Part shown: piece by piece, positions 1-8,802 of the stretch | Layout of the letters: each line of letters starts with the position of its first letter | Numbering within the stretch: the stretch's first letter is position 1 | DNA from: an uncultured Sphingomonadaceae bacterium | Lineage (GTDB): Bacteria > Pseudomonadota > Alphaproteobacteria > Sphingomonadales > Sphingomonadaceae | Length of the DNA stretch: 64,000 nucleotides | Reading direction: 5' to 3' | Assembly: GCA_947503245.1 (NCBI GenBank) | Contig: CANNCV010000001.1 | Coordinates: 1,425,501 to 1,489,500 of the forward strand | The notes under the pieces: generated by a model | The model's input: only the letters and a program-made list of their open reading frames with translations | What the model was told of the DNA's origin: nothing | Database searches by the model: none | Program-made: the position numbers and the translations under genes

Positions 1-285
1 GATATCCATAATGGTGCGGTCATAGGATTGGTGGTGGAAACACGCTGCGCCTATCATGCGCCTATGGCGTTCCCCAATCCGATTACAGCCGGGGTTAGAG
101 TGGAGCATATCGGCAATAGCTCAGTGCGCTATGGGGTTGGTTTGTTTGAAGGGGACAGCGATTCAGCTGCTGCTCATGGCGAGTTCACTCATGTCTATGT
201 CGACCGGGAAACACGCAGGCCGGAAACTTTGGCCAAAGACCTGCATGACGTGCTCAGCAAATTATACCGAGGAGAAACCACGTGA
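1..285 (+). CDS. Acyl-CoA thioesterase (YbgC/FadM type), 3' part
   Basis: The reading frame is open at the left edge, so only the last 94 codons are present. The residues resemble the C-terminal half of hot-dog-fold thioesterases of the 4-hydroxybenzoyl-CoA/YbgC type: a run ending VIGLVVETRCAYHAPMAFP, then a strand pair with ValHisIleGlyAsnSer and a closing FTHVYVDRETRRP. Such enzymes hydrolyse acyl-CoA thioesters in the cytoplasm. The stop codon overlaps the GTG start of the next gene (GTGA), so the two are probably translationally coupled. The substrate cannot be told from the sequence; the family assignment is fairly secure. Confidence 0.72.
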   Translation, partial: DIHNGAVIGLVVETRCAYHAPMAFPNPITAGVRVEHIGNSSVRYGVGLFEGDSDSAAAHGEFTHVYVDRETRRPETLAKDLHDVLSKLYRGETT

Positions 286-1028
286 GTGATAAAGTTCTGG
301 TAGCGCAGCAAGGCCATGTGCTGACACTGACGCTTAATAGGCCCGATGCCCTGAACGCATTTCAGCCAGATATGTTGGAGACACTGCGCGATAATATTGC
401 GTCTGCTGACGAAAATATACGTGTTGCAGTGATCGAAGGGGCAGGGCGTGCATTCTCGGCTGGCGTAGACCTAAAGGTCTTGCAGGGAACGGCGCCTGTT
501 GCGGGGAAAATCGGCACCATATTTGATGCGCCCAGCGCCGAATTGGGCGCGGCTATTCGTGCGGCGCCATTTCCTGTCATCGCTAAGGTTCACGGTTTTT
601 GCTTCACTGGCGCTTTGGAGATTGCCCTATATTGCGATATGATTTTCACCACCAAAGCCACAAAGTTTGGCGACACACATGCCAAATTTGGCATCCGGCC
701 GACATGGGGCATGACCCAGAATTTGCCGCGCGCCATCGGCATCAGACGTGCGCGCGAACTGTCTTTTACAGCGCGTACTTTTTTGGGAGCAGAGGCCGTT
801 GATATGGGGCTCGCCAATATGGCCGTGGAAGATAAGGATGCTTTGGATGCGCTTATAGCAGAGCGGTGCAGACAGATTGTGAGTAACTCGACAACAGCTA
901 TCGCGGCCATTAAGGATCTGTATCGTGTGGCGGAAGCGAACCATGATATTGAGGATGCTATCGCCGAAGAAGCTGCGCGCAGCTATCCGGATATTGATGA
1001 TACCGAGAAACGCTTGGCGGGCTTTTAG
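282..1028 (+). CDS. Enoyl-CoA hydratase/isomerase (crotonase) family protein
   Basis: A 248-residue crotonase-fold protein. The family signatures are visible: an oxyanion-hole segment AGRAFSAGVDLKVL near residues 55-67, and the second half-site with HGFCFTGALEIALYCDM near residues 104-120. This is followed by a region FGDTHAKFGIRPTWGMTQNLPRAIG. It starts with GTG inside the stop of the upstream thioesterase gene, a typical coupled arrangement, which suggests both act on the same CoA ester. The usual glutamate of true hydratases is not obvious, so it may be an isomerase or hydrolase of the family rather than a hydratase. Confidence 0.8.
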   Translation: MSDKVLVAQQGHVLTLTLNRPDALNAFQPDMLETLRDNIASADENIRVAVIEGAGRAFSAGVDLKVLQGTAPVAGKIGTIFDAPSAELGAAIRAAPFPVIAKVHGFCFTGALEIALYCDMIFTTKATKFGDTHAKFGIRPTWGMTQNLPRAIGIRRARELSFTARTFLGAEAVDMGLANMAVEDKDALDALIAERCRQIVSNSTTAIAAIKDLYRVAEANHDIEDAIAEEAARSYPDIDDTEKRLAGF

Positions 1029-1123
1029 CTGCATAAAACCCCAATAATATAGCCAAAATGCAACACTAAGTGGCAGTTCGTCCTGTTCTGCATGTCTTTT
1101 GTCGATGAAGCCGAATTAGCGCT

Positions 1124-1150
1124 TGATATGTTATATCAATATAATATGTG
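1124..1150. promoter_or_regulatory. Candidate Zur-type operator upstream of the ZnuD-like receptor
   Basis: An AT-rich inverted repeat, TTATAT-CA-ATATAA (1131-1144), extends outwards to ATGTTATAT on the left and ATATAATAT on the right with few mismatches. It resembles the ATGTTATA-type half sites of alphaproteobacterial zinc-uptake regulator boxes, though the spacing is not exactly the consensus I remember. It lies about 60-80 bases before the start of a receptor that looks like a zinc transporter, which supports the reading. Confidence 0.42.
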
Positions 1151-1205
1151 GGCGGCTTGATTACGCCTGTATCACTCATTCTCATTACGCATGAAAAGGA
1201 CCATC

Positions 1206-3368
1206 ATGGTACGCAAAGCTTTACTCTCTTCCGCTTGCATTTTCGCTATCGCATCAATTGCCAGCCCTGCAGCCGCGCAGCAGTCAACAACTGATGGCGA
1301 TGACGCTGCTATTGATAAGCCGGTAAATGATGACGATTTCCATGAAGAGACAGGCATTGTTGTTACCGCGCCCTTTTCGCTGGATTTGAACATATTGGCG
1401 GGCACGTCCTCGATATCTGGCGATACATTGACGCAGGAAATAGAACCGCAAATCGGTGAAATTCTGACCAAATTGCCCGGCGTATCGGCAACCAGCTTTA
1501 CGCCAGGCGCATCGCGTCCGGTTCTCCGCGGTTTTCAGGGCCCACGCATATTGGTTTTGAATGATGGTCTTGGCACCATTGACGTATCTACAACATCTGC
1601 CGATCATGCTGTTACGGTGGAACCGTTATTGTTGGACCGTATTGAGGTGATCCGCGGGCCGGCCGTTCTTCTTTTCGGCGGCAATGCTCTTGGCGGTGCG
1701 GTTAACGCAATTGATAAGCGTATTCCGCGCTCGGTTCCGGAAGAAGATTTCCATCTCGATATATTGGGCAGCTATGCCACAGCGGCAGATGAGCGCAGTG
1801 TTTCGGCCAGCCTTGATGTGCCGTTGAGTGAACAGCTCGTCTTCCATATCGATGGCAGCTATCGCAACACCAATGATCTTGATGTCGGCGGCTTTGTCCT
1901 ATCACCTGAATTGCGTGCAGAGCAGCTAGAGATTGTCGCGGAAGAAACCGAAGAAGGCAATCTTGACGAAGCGGCTGAAGCGCAAGAGCTTGCTGATCTT
2001 CAAGGCACAATCCCCAATACAGCAACCGAGACTTATTCTTTTGGTGGCGGTCTTAGCTGGTTTGGTGAAGGCGGTTCCTTTGGTGTTTCGTTCAGCTATC
2101 TAGACAGCAATTATGGTGTGCCAGAGCGGCCCGGCGCTGAACATGCTGAAGAAGAAGGCGAGGAAGGTGAAGAGGGCGAAGAAGAGGAAGGCCCAGTCAC
2201 TATCGGCTTGGAGCAGTTTAAAGTTGATTTCCGCGGTGAGGTAGAGCTTCCCGGATTCTTCGAGAAATTGCGTCTGCGCGCTTCTTATGCTGACTTCCAG
2301 CAGATCGAATTTGAAGGTGACGAAGTCGGCACCGTCTTCGACAATCAGGGTATTGAAGCACGCGGCGAGTTGGTTCAGCGCGAACAGTCTGTCGGCAATG
2401 GCAGTTGGCGCGGTGCGAGCGGTGTGCAATATGGTTTCCGCGACTTCGCTGCGATTGGCGCTGAAGCGTTTGTTCCGCCAAATGAAACCAGCCAATTTGG
2501 CATTTTCACACTGCAAGAACTGACATTCGGCAAGGTTGATATTGAAGGCGCATTGCGCTTTGACTCTGTTGACGTTTCGTCCAATGTTATTGGCATTGAC
2601 CGTGATTTCACCAGTTTCTCCGCTGCACTTGGCTTTGGCTATACCGTCACCGATGGTGCAAAAATCGGGATTAACTTTAACCGTTCTGAACGCGCACCTG
2701 TTGCGGAAGAACTGTTTTCTAACGGTCCACATATTGCTACAGCTGCGTTTGAAATTGGCGATCCGACATTTGGCACCGAAACCAGTAATGGCGCAGAGAT
2801 TTATCTGCGCATTGATCGCCCAAATTGGCAATTTGCCGTCACCGGCTATTATAATGATATTGACGATTTCATCATCGACGTGCCGACAGGCGAAGAAGAA
2901 GATGAATTGCCAGTATTCCAGTTCATTCAGGACGATGCCGAATTTTACGGTGTCGAGATTGAAGGCTCGGTATTGTTGGCACGTGCTGGCAAGTTCAACA
3001 TTGTCGCTGATGGCGTAGCCGATTTTGTGCGTGCATCGCTGGACACGACTGGTCCGGTTCCACGTATTCCACCGCTGCGCATATTGGGCGGTCTGGAAGC
3101 GCAAAGCGCTGATATCAATGCCCGTGTAGAGGTGGAGTGGTTTGATGATCAAAACCGCAATGCAGCGTTTGAAACAGAAACAGATGGCTTCACATTTGTG
3201 AACGCGCAAGTTTCTTGGAAGCCGCTGGGCCGTGATGGGAATGTCACATTGCTGGCCTCTGCTAATAACATTTTTGATGTTGTAGGTCGCCGCGCAGCAA
3301 GCTTCACCAAAGACTTTGCGCCATTGGCCGGACGTGACTTCCGCGTATCCGCCAAGTTGAGCTTCTAA
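1206..3368 (+). CDS. TonB-dependent outer-membrane receptor, ZnuD-like
   Basis: A 720-residue TonB-dependent receptor in the outer membrane, probably importing zinc. It has an N-terminal signal peptide (VRKALLSSACIFAIASIASPAAA), a plug domain (a TonB-box-like TGIVVTAP region, LPGVSATSF, PVLRGFQGPRILVLNDG, VEPLLLDRIEVIRGPAVLLFGGNALGG) and a C-terminal beta barrel ending in the expected aromatic residue (KLSF). The ERAPVAEELFSNGPHIATAAFEIG stretch and its surroundings recall neisserial ZnuD. One extracellular loop near residues 305-325 is almost purely Glu/Gly, where ZnuD has a metal-binding His/Asp loop. I chose ATG 1206 over 1191 because AAAGGA sits seven bases before it. It is followed by a strong terminator. 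Confidence 0.82.
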   Translation: MVRKALLSSACIFAIASIASPAAAQQSTTDGDDAAIDKPVNDDDFHEETGIVVTAPFSLDLNILAGTSSISGDTLTQEIEPQIGEILTKLPGVSATSFTPGASRPVLRGFQGPRILVLNDGLGTIDVSTTSADHAVTVEPLLLDRIEVIRGPAVLLFGGNALGGAVNAIDKRIPRSVPEEDFHLDILGSYATAADERSVSASLDVPLSEQLVFHIDGSYRNTNDLDVGGFVLSPELRAEQLEIVAEETEEGNLDEAAEAQELADLQGTIPNTATETYSFGGGLSWFGEGGSFGVSFSYLDSNYGVPERPGAEHAEEEGEEGEEGEEEEGPVTIGLEQFKVDFRGEVELPGFFEKLRLRASYADFQQIEFEGDEVGTVFDNQGIEARGELVQREQSVGNGSWRGASGVQYGFRDFAAIGAEAFVPPNETSQFGIFTLQELTFGKVDIEGALRFDSVDVSSNVIGIDRDFTSFSAALGFGYTVTDGAKIGINFNRSERAPVAEELFSNGPHIATAAFEIGDPTFGTETSNGAEIYLRIDRPNWQFAVTGYYNDIDDFIIDVPTGEEEDELPVFQFIQDDAEFYGVEIEGSVLLARAGKFNIVADGVADFVRASLDTTGPVPRIPPLRILGGLEAQSADINARVEVEWFDDQNRNAAFETETDGFTFVNAQVSWKPLGRDGNVTLLASANNIFDVVGRRAASFTKDFAPLAGRDFRVSAKLSF

Positions 3369-3427
3369 ATCTATGCCGTTCGCTCAGCAATGCTGGGCGA
3401 ACGCATTTGGACAATGGATATGAAGAA

Positions 3428-3459
3428 CTGGCCCTGATATGTATCGGGGTCAGTTTTTT
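3428..3459 (+). terminator. Rho-independent terminator of the TonB receptor gene
   Basis: An 11-bp stem (CTGGCCCTGAT with ATCGGGGTCAG, two G-U pairs) and a 4-base loop are followed directly by six T residues. It ends at the stop codon of the convergent helicase gene. A second perfect-looking hairpin without a T tract lies just before it (3378-3402) and may protect the transcript end. Confidence 0.85.
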
Positions 3460-4825
3460 ATGGCTTGATAGTCACTGATAGGAAACCCGGCATTGGGCCA
3501 TTCCAGCCATCATCAGGGCCATCCGCTTGATCTGAACCTTGGTTCTGGTGCCGGTTTTGATTGGGTCGCTTCTCACGGACGTGTTTGGCTTCTTTCTTGG
3601 GCGCAGAAGCCTTATCCGCCTTATCCGCCGAAGAGGGTCTCTTCCTTGCACTAGGCTTTTTGGCAGATCGCTTATCACCATCGTCACTTTTTGACTGAGC
3701 AGCGCCAGCAAGCGGATTTTCCAGCTCAGGAATCGACATGCCAGTGAGTTTTTCGATATTGGCGATATGCTCGGCATCTTCGTTAGTGTAAAATGTAAAC
3801 GCCTTGCCAGTTGCTCCAGCACGCCCTGTTCGCCCGATACGATGGACATAATCATCAGGATGCCATGGTGCATCAAAATTGAACACGTGGCTGACACCTT
3901 TTATATCAAGGCCGCGCGCAGCAACATCTGATGCGACCAAAATATTTATAGTCTCGTCTTTAAATCTGTCGAGTTCTTTCAGGCGTTCTTCCTGCGCCAT
4001 ATCGCCATGAATCTCGCCGGAATCAAAACCGTGCCGCTTCAGGCTTTTGTTCAGCTCTCTTACCGTGGTTTTGCGGTTACAGAAGATGATGGCTGTACCC
4101 ATATCATCGGCATCCAGCAGGTTGCGCAGCAATTCACGCTTACGGCGCGGGGCAACGGCAACCTTGGTTTGCGCAATGGAGGTGTTCGCTGTAGCCGGGC
4201 GTGCAACCTCAATATTTTTGGGATTGGACAAGAATTTGTCCGATAGTTTTTTGATTGGCGGCGGCATCGTGGCCGAAAATAACATGGTTTGCCGCGTTGT
4301 CGGCAATTTGTCGCAAATCTTTTCAATATCCGGGATGAAACCCATATCGAGCATACGGTCTGCTTCATCAATGACCAGCAATTCACAGCCATTGAGCAGA
4401 ATATTGCCACGATCAAAAAGGTCCATCAACCGGCCAGGCGTTGCGATGAGCACATCGACGCCTTTTTCAAGCGCCTTGACCTGATCTCCCATGGAAACGC
4501 CGCCGATCAGCAAGGCCATTTCCAGCTTGTGATATTTGCCGTAATTCTCAAAATTCTCGGCGACCTGAGCGGCCAATTCCCGTGTTGGCTCTAGGATCAG
4601 TGAGCGCGGCATTCTTGCTCTTGCCCGGCCATGCGCCAATATATCAATCATTGGCAGCACGAATGATGCGGTTTTGCCAGTGCCAGTTTGCGCAATGCCG
4701 ATAATATCGCGCATCATAAGAACGGACGGGATAGCCTGCGCCTGAATAGGCGTAGGCTCTGTATAGCCGGAGTCTGTTACGGCTTTTAACAATTCGTCGG
4801 AAAGGCCGAGATCGGCAAAATTCAT
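3458..4825 (-). CDS. DEAD-box ATP-dependent RNA helicase (RhlE-like)
   Basis: A 455-residue DEAD-box RNA helicase with all family motifs in order: Q motif (GYTEPTPIQAQAIP) near residue 20, Walker A AQTGTGKT near 45-52, PTRELA, the DEAD box (VIDEADRMLDMGF), SAT, and the C-terminal RecA domain with ARGLD and HRIGRTGRAG. A basic, lysine-rich tail from about residue 370 (KKPSARKRPSS, KKEAKHVREKRPNQNRHQ) is typical of RhlE-group enzymes that remodel ribosomal or degradosomal RNA. It is transcribed alone, convergent with the TonB receptor. Confidence 0.92.
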   Translation of the reverse strand: MNFADLGLSDELLKAVTDSGYTEPTPIQAQAIPSVLMMRDIIGIAQTGTGKTASFVLPMIDILAHGRARARMPRSLILEPTRELAAQVAENFENYGKYHKLEMALLIGGVSMGDQVKALEKGVDVLIATPGRLMDLFDRGNILLNGCELLVIDEADRMLDMGFIPDIEKICDKLPTTRQTMLFSATMPPPIKKLSDKFLSNPKNIEVARPATANTSIAQTKVAVAPRRKRELLRNLLDADDMGTAIIFCNRKTTVRELNKSLKRHGFDSGEIHGDMAQEERLKELDRFKDETINILVASDVAARGLDIKGVSHVFNFDAPWHPDDYVHRIGRTGRAGATGKAFTFYTNEDAEHIANIEKLTGMSIPELENPLAGAAQSKSDDGDKRSAKKPSARKRPSSADKADKASAPKKEAKHVREKRPNQNRHQNQGSDQADGPDDGWNGPMPGFLSVTIKP

Positions 4826-4961
4826 ATGATTATCCGGAAAAACAATGACCCACTATGCGCCACAAGCGATTTATCGCATTATTAGTGATGCAGGCTTTGC
4901 GTTGGAAAACGGAAAAAGTCAATTGTTCTGATATGTCATGCACCGTGGTGATGGCGTTTTG

Positions 4962-5510
4962 TCAATCGTCCTGCGGTACCAATTGCCGAATCCGTTCCAA
5001 CTCACAACGCGCGCCTGAGCGAGCCTGCAGGATATCGCGATCAATACATAATTTACCGTCCGCACTTTGCTCTAGATAAAAGCCAGAGTAAAAATCCCGG
5101 GAGCGGCAGACTTTTTCCAGCTGAGCGCTGATAATCCGTCGATCTCGAGTGTATAGCAGCAATTTGTTGCTGCCGGATATCTGCACGCCAGCAATGTCCT
5201 TCATAGGAAGGCATTTGCCAATTTTCTTTTCTTTCCAATCTTTGGTGAGCTGGTTCTGATTGATCGCGCTTAAAGGCAGGCGATTGCTATTGGTGCGTGG
5301 AATGCGAATTGTAATCCGGCGCTCAATCCTAACCTGTCGCTGAATATTCTGCCGCCGAAAGGCATTGATCCATTGTTGCCAGGCCTGATGCTCTTGCGCG
5401 CTTTCTTCAGAGACAGGCTCAGGCGTAACAGAGTCTTCAGGCGGCACAGCCGGTGCAGCTGGGCCAAAGCCTGCTCCTAACCAGAATAGCAATGCAGCAG
5501 AATATGACAT
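4962..5510 (-). CDS. Conserved hypothetical secreted protein
   Basis: A 182-residue protein with a short hydrophobic N terminus (SYSAALLFWLGAGFGPAAPA) that looks like a signal peptide. A Pro/Glu-rich linker and a basic region (RRQNIQRQVRIERRITIRIPR) follow. The C-terminal half contains three cysteines (KCLPM, VCRSRDF, KLCIDRDI) and resembles small periplasmic proteins common in sphingomonads. A purine-rich AAAGGAG lies about 14 bases before the ATG, rather far. I do not recognise a function. Confidence 0.6.
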   Translation of the reverse strand: MSYSAALLFWLGAGFGPAAPAVPPEDSVTPEPVSEESAQEHQAWQQWINAFRRQNIQRQVRIERRITIRIPRTNSNRLPLSAINQNQLTKDWKEKKIGKCLPMKDIAGVQISGSNKLLLYTRDRRIISAQLEKVCRSRDFYSGFYLEQSADGKLCIDRDILQARSGARCELERIRQLVPQDD

Positions 5511-5750
5511 TTTTGAGAATCAAACTCCTTTACCCGCAACGGCTTTACGCCAAAGAATTGAACATGAAATGAATTATAGTTCAGCTACGAGAAAATTTAC
5601 CCTATATTGCGCATTCTATAATGGCTGGAACGATCATATATTGCATGGCAGACGCTAAGCTAAGCCATCTGACGCGCGGCCAGCACAAGAGTTTTTAAAA
5701 AAGCTTTCAACAGCGGGCATAGGGCGGCTTTCTGGGCGAGGAGAAACATC
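5511..5750. other. Divergent intergenic region
   Basis: This gap separates two divergently oriented genes and should hold promoters for both. It is AT-rich around 5560-5640 and ends with GAGGAG at 5739-5744, the ribosome-binding site of the FAD-linked oxidase gene. I see no convincing operator, RNA gene or small ORF. Confidence 0.4.
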
Positions 5751-7199
5751 ATGGGGATATCCTCACAGCATGACGCAGATATCGTGTCTCTAAACGCGCT
5801 TTCACAAGGCGCACATGCGCCGCATGTGACGATTGATCAAAGTGATATACAGCCTTGGCTGACAGATTGGCGCGGGCGCTATATTGGTAATGCTATGGCC
5901 TTGGTGTCACCGCGCAATGTCAAAGAGGTGCAGCATGTGGTGCATTGGGCGCGCCGTTACAATGTTGCTTTGGTCCCTCAAGGTGGCAATAGCGGCATGG
6001 TGGGTGGAGCAACACCGGATGAAAGCGGTCGTTCGATAATTCTTTCATTGCGCAAGATGACGGCTATTCGCGATATAGATATAGACGGGCGCACTGTGGT
6101 TGCTGATGCCGGGATGGTGCTCCAAAACCTGCATGAAGCAGTGGCCGAAAAGGATTTGCGTTTTCCGCTGACATTGGGCGGAAAAGGCTCTGCAACAATC
6201 GGCGGATTGGTCGCCACAAATGCTGGAGGGACGCAGGTGCTGCGCCATGGCAATATGCGGACATTGGTTGCAGGAGTTGAGGCGGTACTACCCAATGGTG
6301 AAGTTTTTGACGGACTAAAAGCACTGAAAAAGGATAATCGCGGTTTTGATCTCAATCAGCTTTTGGTCGGGTCGGAAGGTACTATTGGCATCGTCACCGC
6401 GGCGCGCCTGCGTCTGGTTCCACAGCTGATTGATCGCACGGTCATCTGGGCCGGATTGGAGACTATTCAACAGGCCCGCAAATTGTTGCTGCATTGTCAA
6501 AAAATGTGCGGAGCGGCCGTTGAAGGTTTTGAAGTTATCCCGCAGACCTGTCTTGACGCCGTGCTGAAGCACATACCGGCCACCAAAGCTCCCTTATCAT
6601 CACGCCATGACTGGTATTGCCTTATTGAACTTGTGCAGGATGACCCTGCACAGCATTCACCGGCAACATTGGCTGAGGCTATTATGGAGCAGGCATTAAA
6701 AAAAGACTTGGCGCAAAATGCTGTAATTTCGGCAAGTGAAGCGCAAACTGAAGCTTTTTGGAAGTTGCGCGATTCTATATCAGAGGCAGAACGTGCTGCT
6801 GGACCGGCCGTTCAGCACGATATCAGCGTGCCTGTTCAAGATATGCCGGATTTCATCGACACGGTTATTCCGCAGGTTGAGCAGCAATTTGCAGGCACAC
6901 GCGCCATTGCCTTTGGCCATCTGGGAGATGGCAATGTGCATTTTCATGTCATTGCACCGCAAGGCAGCATGCCCGAAAAATGGTATGCCGAAGACAGCAA
7001 GAGGATTAGCGATTGGGTTTATCGGCAAGTTATGGCGTGGGGCGGGTCAATTTCTGCTGAGCATGGAATAGGCCAGATGAAGCGCGATATACTTCATGAA
7101 TTGGACAGTCCGGCACGTATATTTGCGCTTAAGGGTATAAAGCGCGGTCTTGATCCAGAGAATATAATGAATCCAGGCAAACTCATTAGTAACTTATAG
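5751..7199 (+). CDS. FAD-linked oxidase (GlcD/D-2-hydroxyglutarate dehydrogenase-like)
   Basis: A 482-residue flavoprotein of the vanillyl-alcohol-oxidase superfamily. The N-terminal FAD_binding_4 domain contains VPQGGNSGMVGGATPDESG (residues about 76-94) and GGLVATNAGGTQVLRHGNMR. The C-terminal FAD-oxidase domain contains FGHLGDGNVHFHV and the terminal ISAEHGIGQMKRD and MNPGKLI motifs, whose histidines help bind the metal and substrate. Such enzymes oxidise D-2-hydroxy acids (D-lactate, D-2-hydroxyglutarate, glycolate) and pass electrons to the respiratory chain. The start is supported by GAGGAG eight bases upstream. The exact substrate is not determined. Confidence 0.88.
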   Translation: MGISSQHDADIVSLNALSQGAHAPHVTIDQSDIQPWLTDWRGRYIGNAMALVSPRNVKEVQHVVHWARRYNVALVPQGGNSGMVGGATPDESGRSIILSLRKMTAIRDIDIDGRTVVADAGMVLQNLHEAVAEKDLRFPLTLGGKGSATIGGLVATNAGGTQVLRHGNMRTLVAGVEAVLPNGEVFDGLKALKKDNRGFDLNQLLVGSEGTIGIVTAARLRLVPQLIDRTVIWAGLETIQQARKLLLHCQKMCGAAVEGFEVIPQTCLDAVLKHIPATKAPLSSRHDWYCLIELVQDDPAQHSPATLAEAIMEQALKKDLAQNAVISASEAQTEAFWKLRDSISEAERAAGPAVQHDISVPVQDMPDFIDTVIPQVEQQFAGTRAIAFGHLGDGNVHFHVIAPQGSMPEKWYAEDSKRISDWVYRQVMAWGGSISAEHGIGQMKRDILHELDSPARIFALKGIKRGLDPENIMNPGKLISNL

Positions 7200-7264
7200 C
7201 GCTTGCACCATAGCGCAAGACTGCGTAATGGCTGGCACAATTTGATGCTTTTCGGAGAATGATA

Positions 7265-8047
7265 ATGGCTAGTGCGCCGCAACCTACAAATCTGCCGCTT
7301 TTTTATAATGACCTTGTTCCTTTAAACAGCAAAGAACATGCAACTTGGAAAGCCCGCCTTATCGACAGAGCGGACTTTTTGAAAAAGCAACATGCTGTTC
7401 CATTGACAGCGGAGGAATTCCCCGCTGCACAGCGCCATTATCCAATCATTTTCTCAGCTGGCGAACGGCCTGTTCCACTGGCTCTTATGGGTCTGAACGA
7501 AGGCGTAAATGTCTATTTGGATGATGAAGGCAAGATGAAAAACCAGGTTTATATCCCTGCTTATATCCGTCGCTATCCATTCCTTCTTGCCAAATTGCGC
7601 CCCGAATCAGAAGAATTATCTCTGTGCTTCGACCCTGGTGTTGATGCCATTGGTGAGTTTGAAGACGGCGAGCCACTGTTCAATGAAGACGGCACCGCAA
7701 GCGAATCAACCAAGCAGGTTCTGGCTTTCTGTGAGCATTTTGAACAAGCAGGTGCACGCACCGCCGCATTTGTTGACGAAATTCAGAAGCTGGACCTTTT
7801 GATGGACGGCGAAGTGTCTATTCAGCAAACCGGAAATGATAAGCCATTTGTTTATCGCGGTTTCAAAATGATCAACGAAGAAAAATTGCGTGAACTGCGT
7901 GGTGATGAATTGCGCAAGATGAACCAAAATGGTCTTTTGCCATTGATTCATGCACATCTTTTCTCATTGCAAGTGATGCGCGAAGTTTTCAGCCAACAGG
8001 TTGCAGATGGCAAGGTGCCGCAAGTTACCAACGCGCCAACTGTCTGA
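7265..8047 (+). CDS. SapC family protein
   Basis: A 260-residue protein with the features of the SapC family, named after a Caulobacter S-layer protein transport factor and common in sphingomonads. It has an N-terminal FYNDLVPLNSKEHATW segment, then RPVPLALMGL, an acidic central part with YIPAYIRRYPFLLA, LCFDPG and FEDGEPLFNEDG, and a conserved end YRGFKMINEEKLRELRGDELRKM. The biochemical role is uncertain. Two in-frame ATGs exist; 7265 has GGAG at a normal distance, whereas 7259 lies too close to it. A bidirectional terminator follows. Confidence 0.85.
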   Translation: MASAPQPTNLPLFYNDLVPLNSKEHATWKARLIDRADFLKKQHAVPLTAEEFPAAQRHYPIIFSAGERPVPLALMGLNEGVNVYLDDEGKMKNQVYIPAYIRRYPFLLAKLRPESEELSLCFDPGVDAIGEFEDGEPLFNEDGTASESTKQVLAFCEHFEQAGARTAAFVDEIQKLDLLMDGEVSIQQTGNDKPFVYRGFKMINEEKLRELRGDELRKMNQNGLLPLIHAHLFSLQVMREVFSQQVADGKVPQVTNAPTV

Positions 8048-8067
8048 TAGATTTTTAAAACCAAAAG

Positions 8068-8104
8068 AACGGGTCGCTGCCAACCATGGCTGCGGCCCGT
8101 TTTC
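8068..8104 (+). terminator. Bidirectional hairpin terminator after sapC-like gene
   Basis: The arms AACGGG...CCCGTT enclose CGC/GCG and GCC/GGC pairs around a CATGG-containing loop. TTTT follows on the plus strand and TCTTTTGG on the minus strand. It can therefore end the SapC-family gene and the convergent 8113-8595 gene. Confidence 0.8.
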
Positions 8105-8112
8105 TGTGGCAC

Positions 8113-8595
8113 TTATGCTTTGTGGCGGTCCAGCAGGCTTTCCGCGACATTGCGAAAAAGACGCCATGTAGCTGGTATTGATTTGCTGGTCAGCAATGGG
8201 CCAATAACATTCTCAAACTGTGTGCGATTATCTGCCATCGCGCAGCGCAGCATCTGACACATAATGGCTTCGTCCAATGTGACTGTTCGGCTGCAAGGCG
8301 GCGCGACCATGAATGGGCCTTCCCATATATTGGCCAGGCTTGTCATTAACCTGTGCATGTGCGTCGCTGCTTTTAACGAACCAAGGCGACAGGTGAGGAT
8401 TTGCGTTACGTCTAACCCCTTTCGGCCAGAAATCACCCCGAAGCGAAACGCCAGCAGTGCGGAAACTTCTTCCGGCGTAAACGCTGATAGCCGTGCTTTC
8501 CCGCTATAATATTCGATACGGCGCGGATTATCTTTCAGGTCATTATCCAATTTCATCCGATCAGATGAGCAGTGCGTTCGATCATGAGGTGACAT
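8113..8595 (-). CDS. Conserved hypothetical protein, Fur-box controlled (DUF6628-like?)
   Basis: A 160-residue soluble protein without signal peptide or membrane segment. The central part (RLMTSLANIWEGPFMVAPPCSRTVTLDEAIMCQMLRCA) carries conserved-looking cysteines. The layout reminds me of the sphingomonad family DUF6628, but this is from memory and tentative. A good Fur box lies about 30-50 bases upstream of the start, so the gene is probably induced under iron limitation. Function is not recognised. It ends in the shared terminator with the SapC-family gene. Confidence 0.62.
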   Translation of the reverse strand: MSPHDRTHCSSDRMKLDNDLKDNPRRIEYYSGKARLSAFTPEEVSALLAFRFGVISGRKGLDVTQILTCRLGSLKAATHMHRLMTSLANIWEGPFMVAPPCSRTVTLDEAIMCQMLRCAMADNRTQFENVIGPLLTSKSIPATWRLFRNVAESLLDRHKA

Positions 8596-8624
8596 AGCTT
8601 ATTTCCTTCTTTCCATGATTATAC

Positions 8625-8643
8625 AATAATGATAATCATTTGC
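8625..8643 (-). promoter_or_regulatory. Fur box (iron-responsive operator)
   Basis: The 19 bases AATAATGATAATCATTTGC match the classical GATAATGATAATCATTATC Fur box at 16 positions and include the palindromic core ATGATAATCAT. It lies directly upstream of the minus-strand gene starting at 8595 and not near any plus-strand start, which assigns it to that gene. Confidence 0.75.
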
Positions 8644-8802
8644 AATAGCAAGAAAAGCAGATGCATATAGATGCATATATTAGCGGCGAAATAACCGTGT
8701 GACCCCAAAATGACGGACTATAGCGCATGGTTTCTGGAATAGAGGCAGCGTAAAGCCGCTCTTTTGCGATGATTTTAGAATGCTATCTCTAACAAGAAGA
8801 AA

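Noticed and set aside
2100-3209. Long antisense frame (369 codons) opposite the TonB receptor gene
   Set aside because: It is a shadow of a real gene with complete receptor domains; its translation has no recognisable motif and is rich in Cys, Asn and Ile as expected from the opposite strand.
3378-3402. First hairpin after the TonB receptor gene as the main terminator
   Set aside because: The stem is good but lacks a T tract; the second hairpin at 3428-3459 with six T residues is the better terminator.
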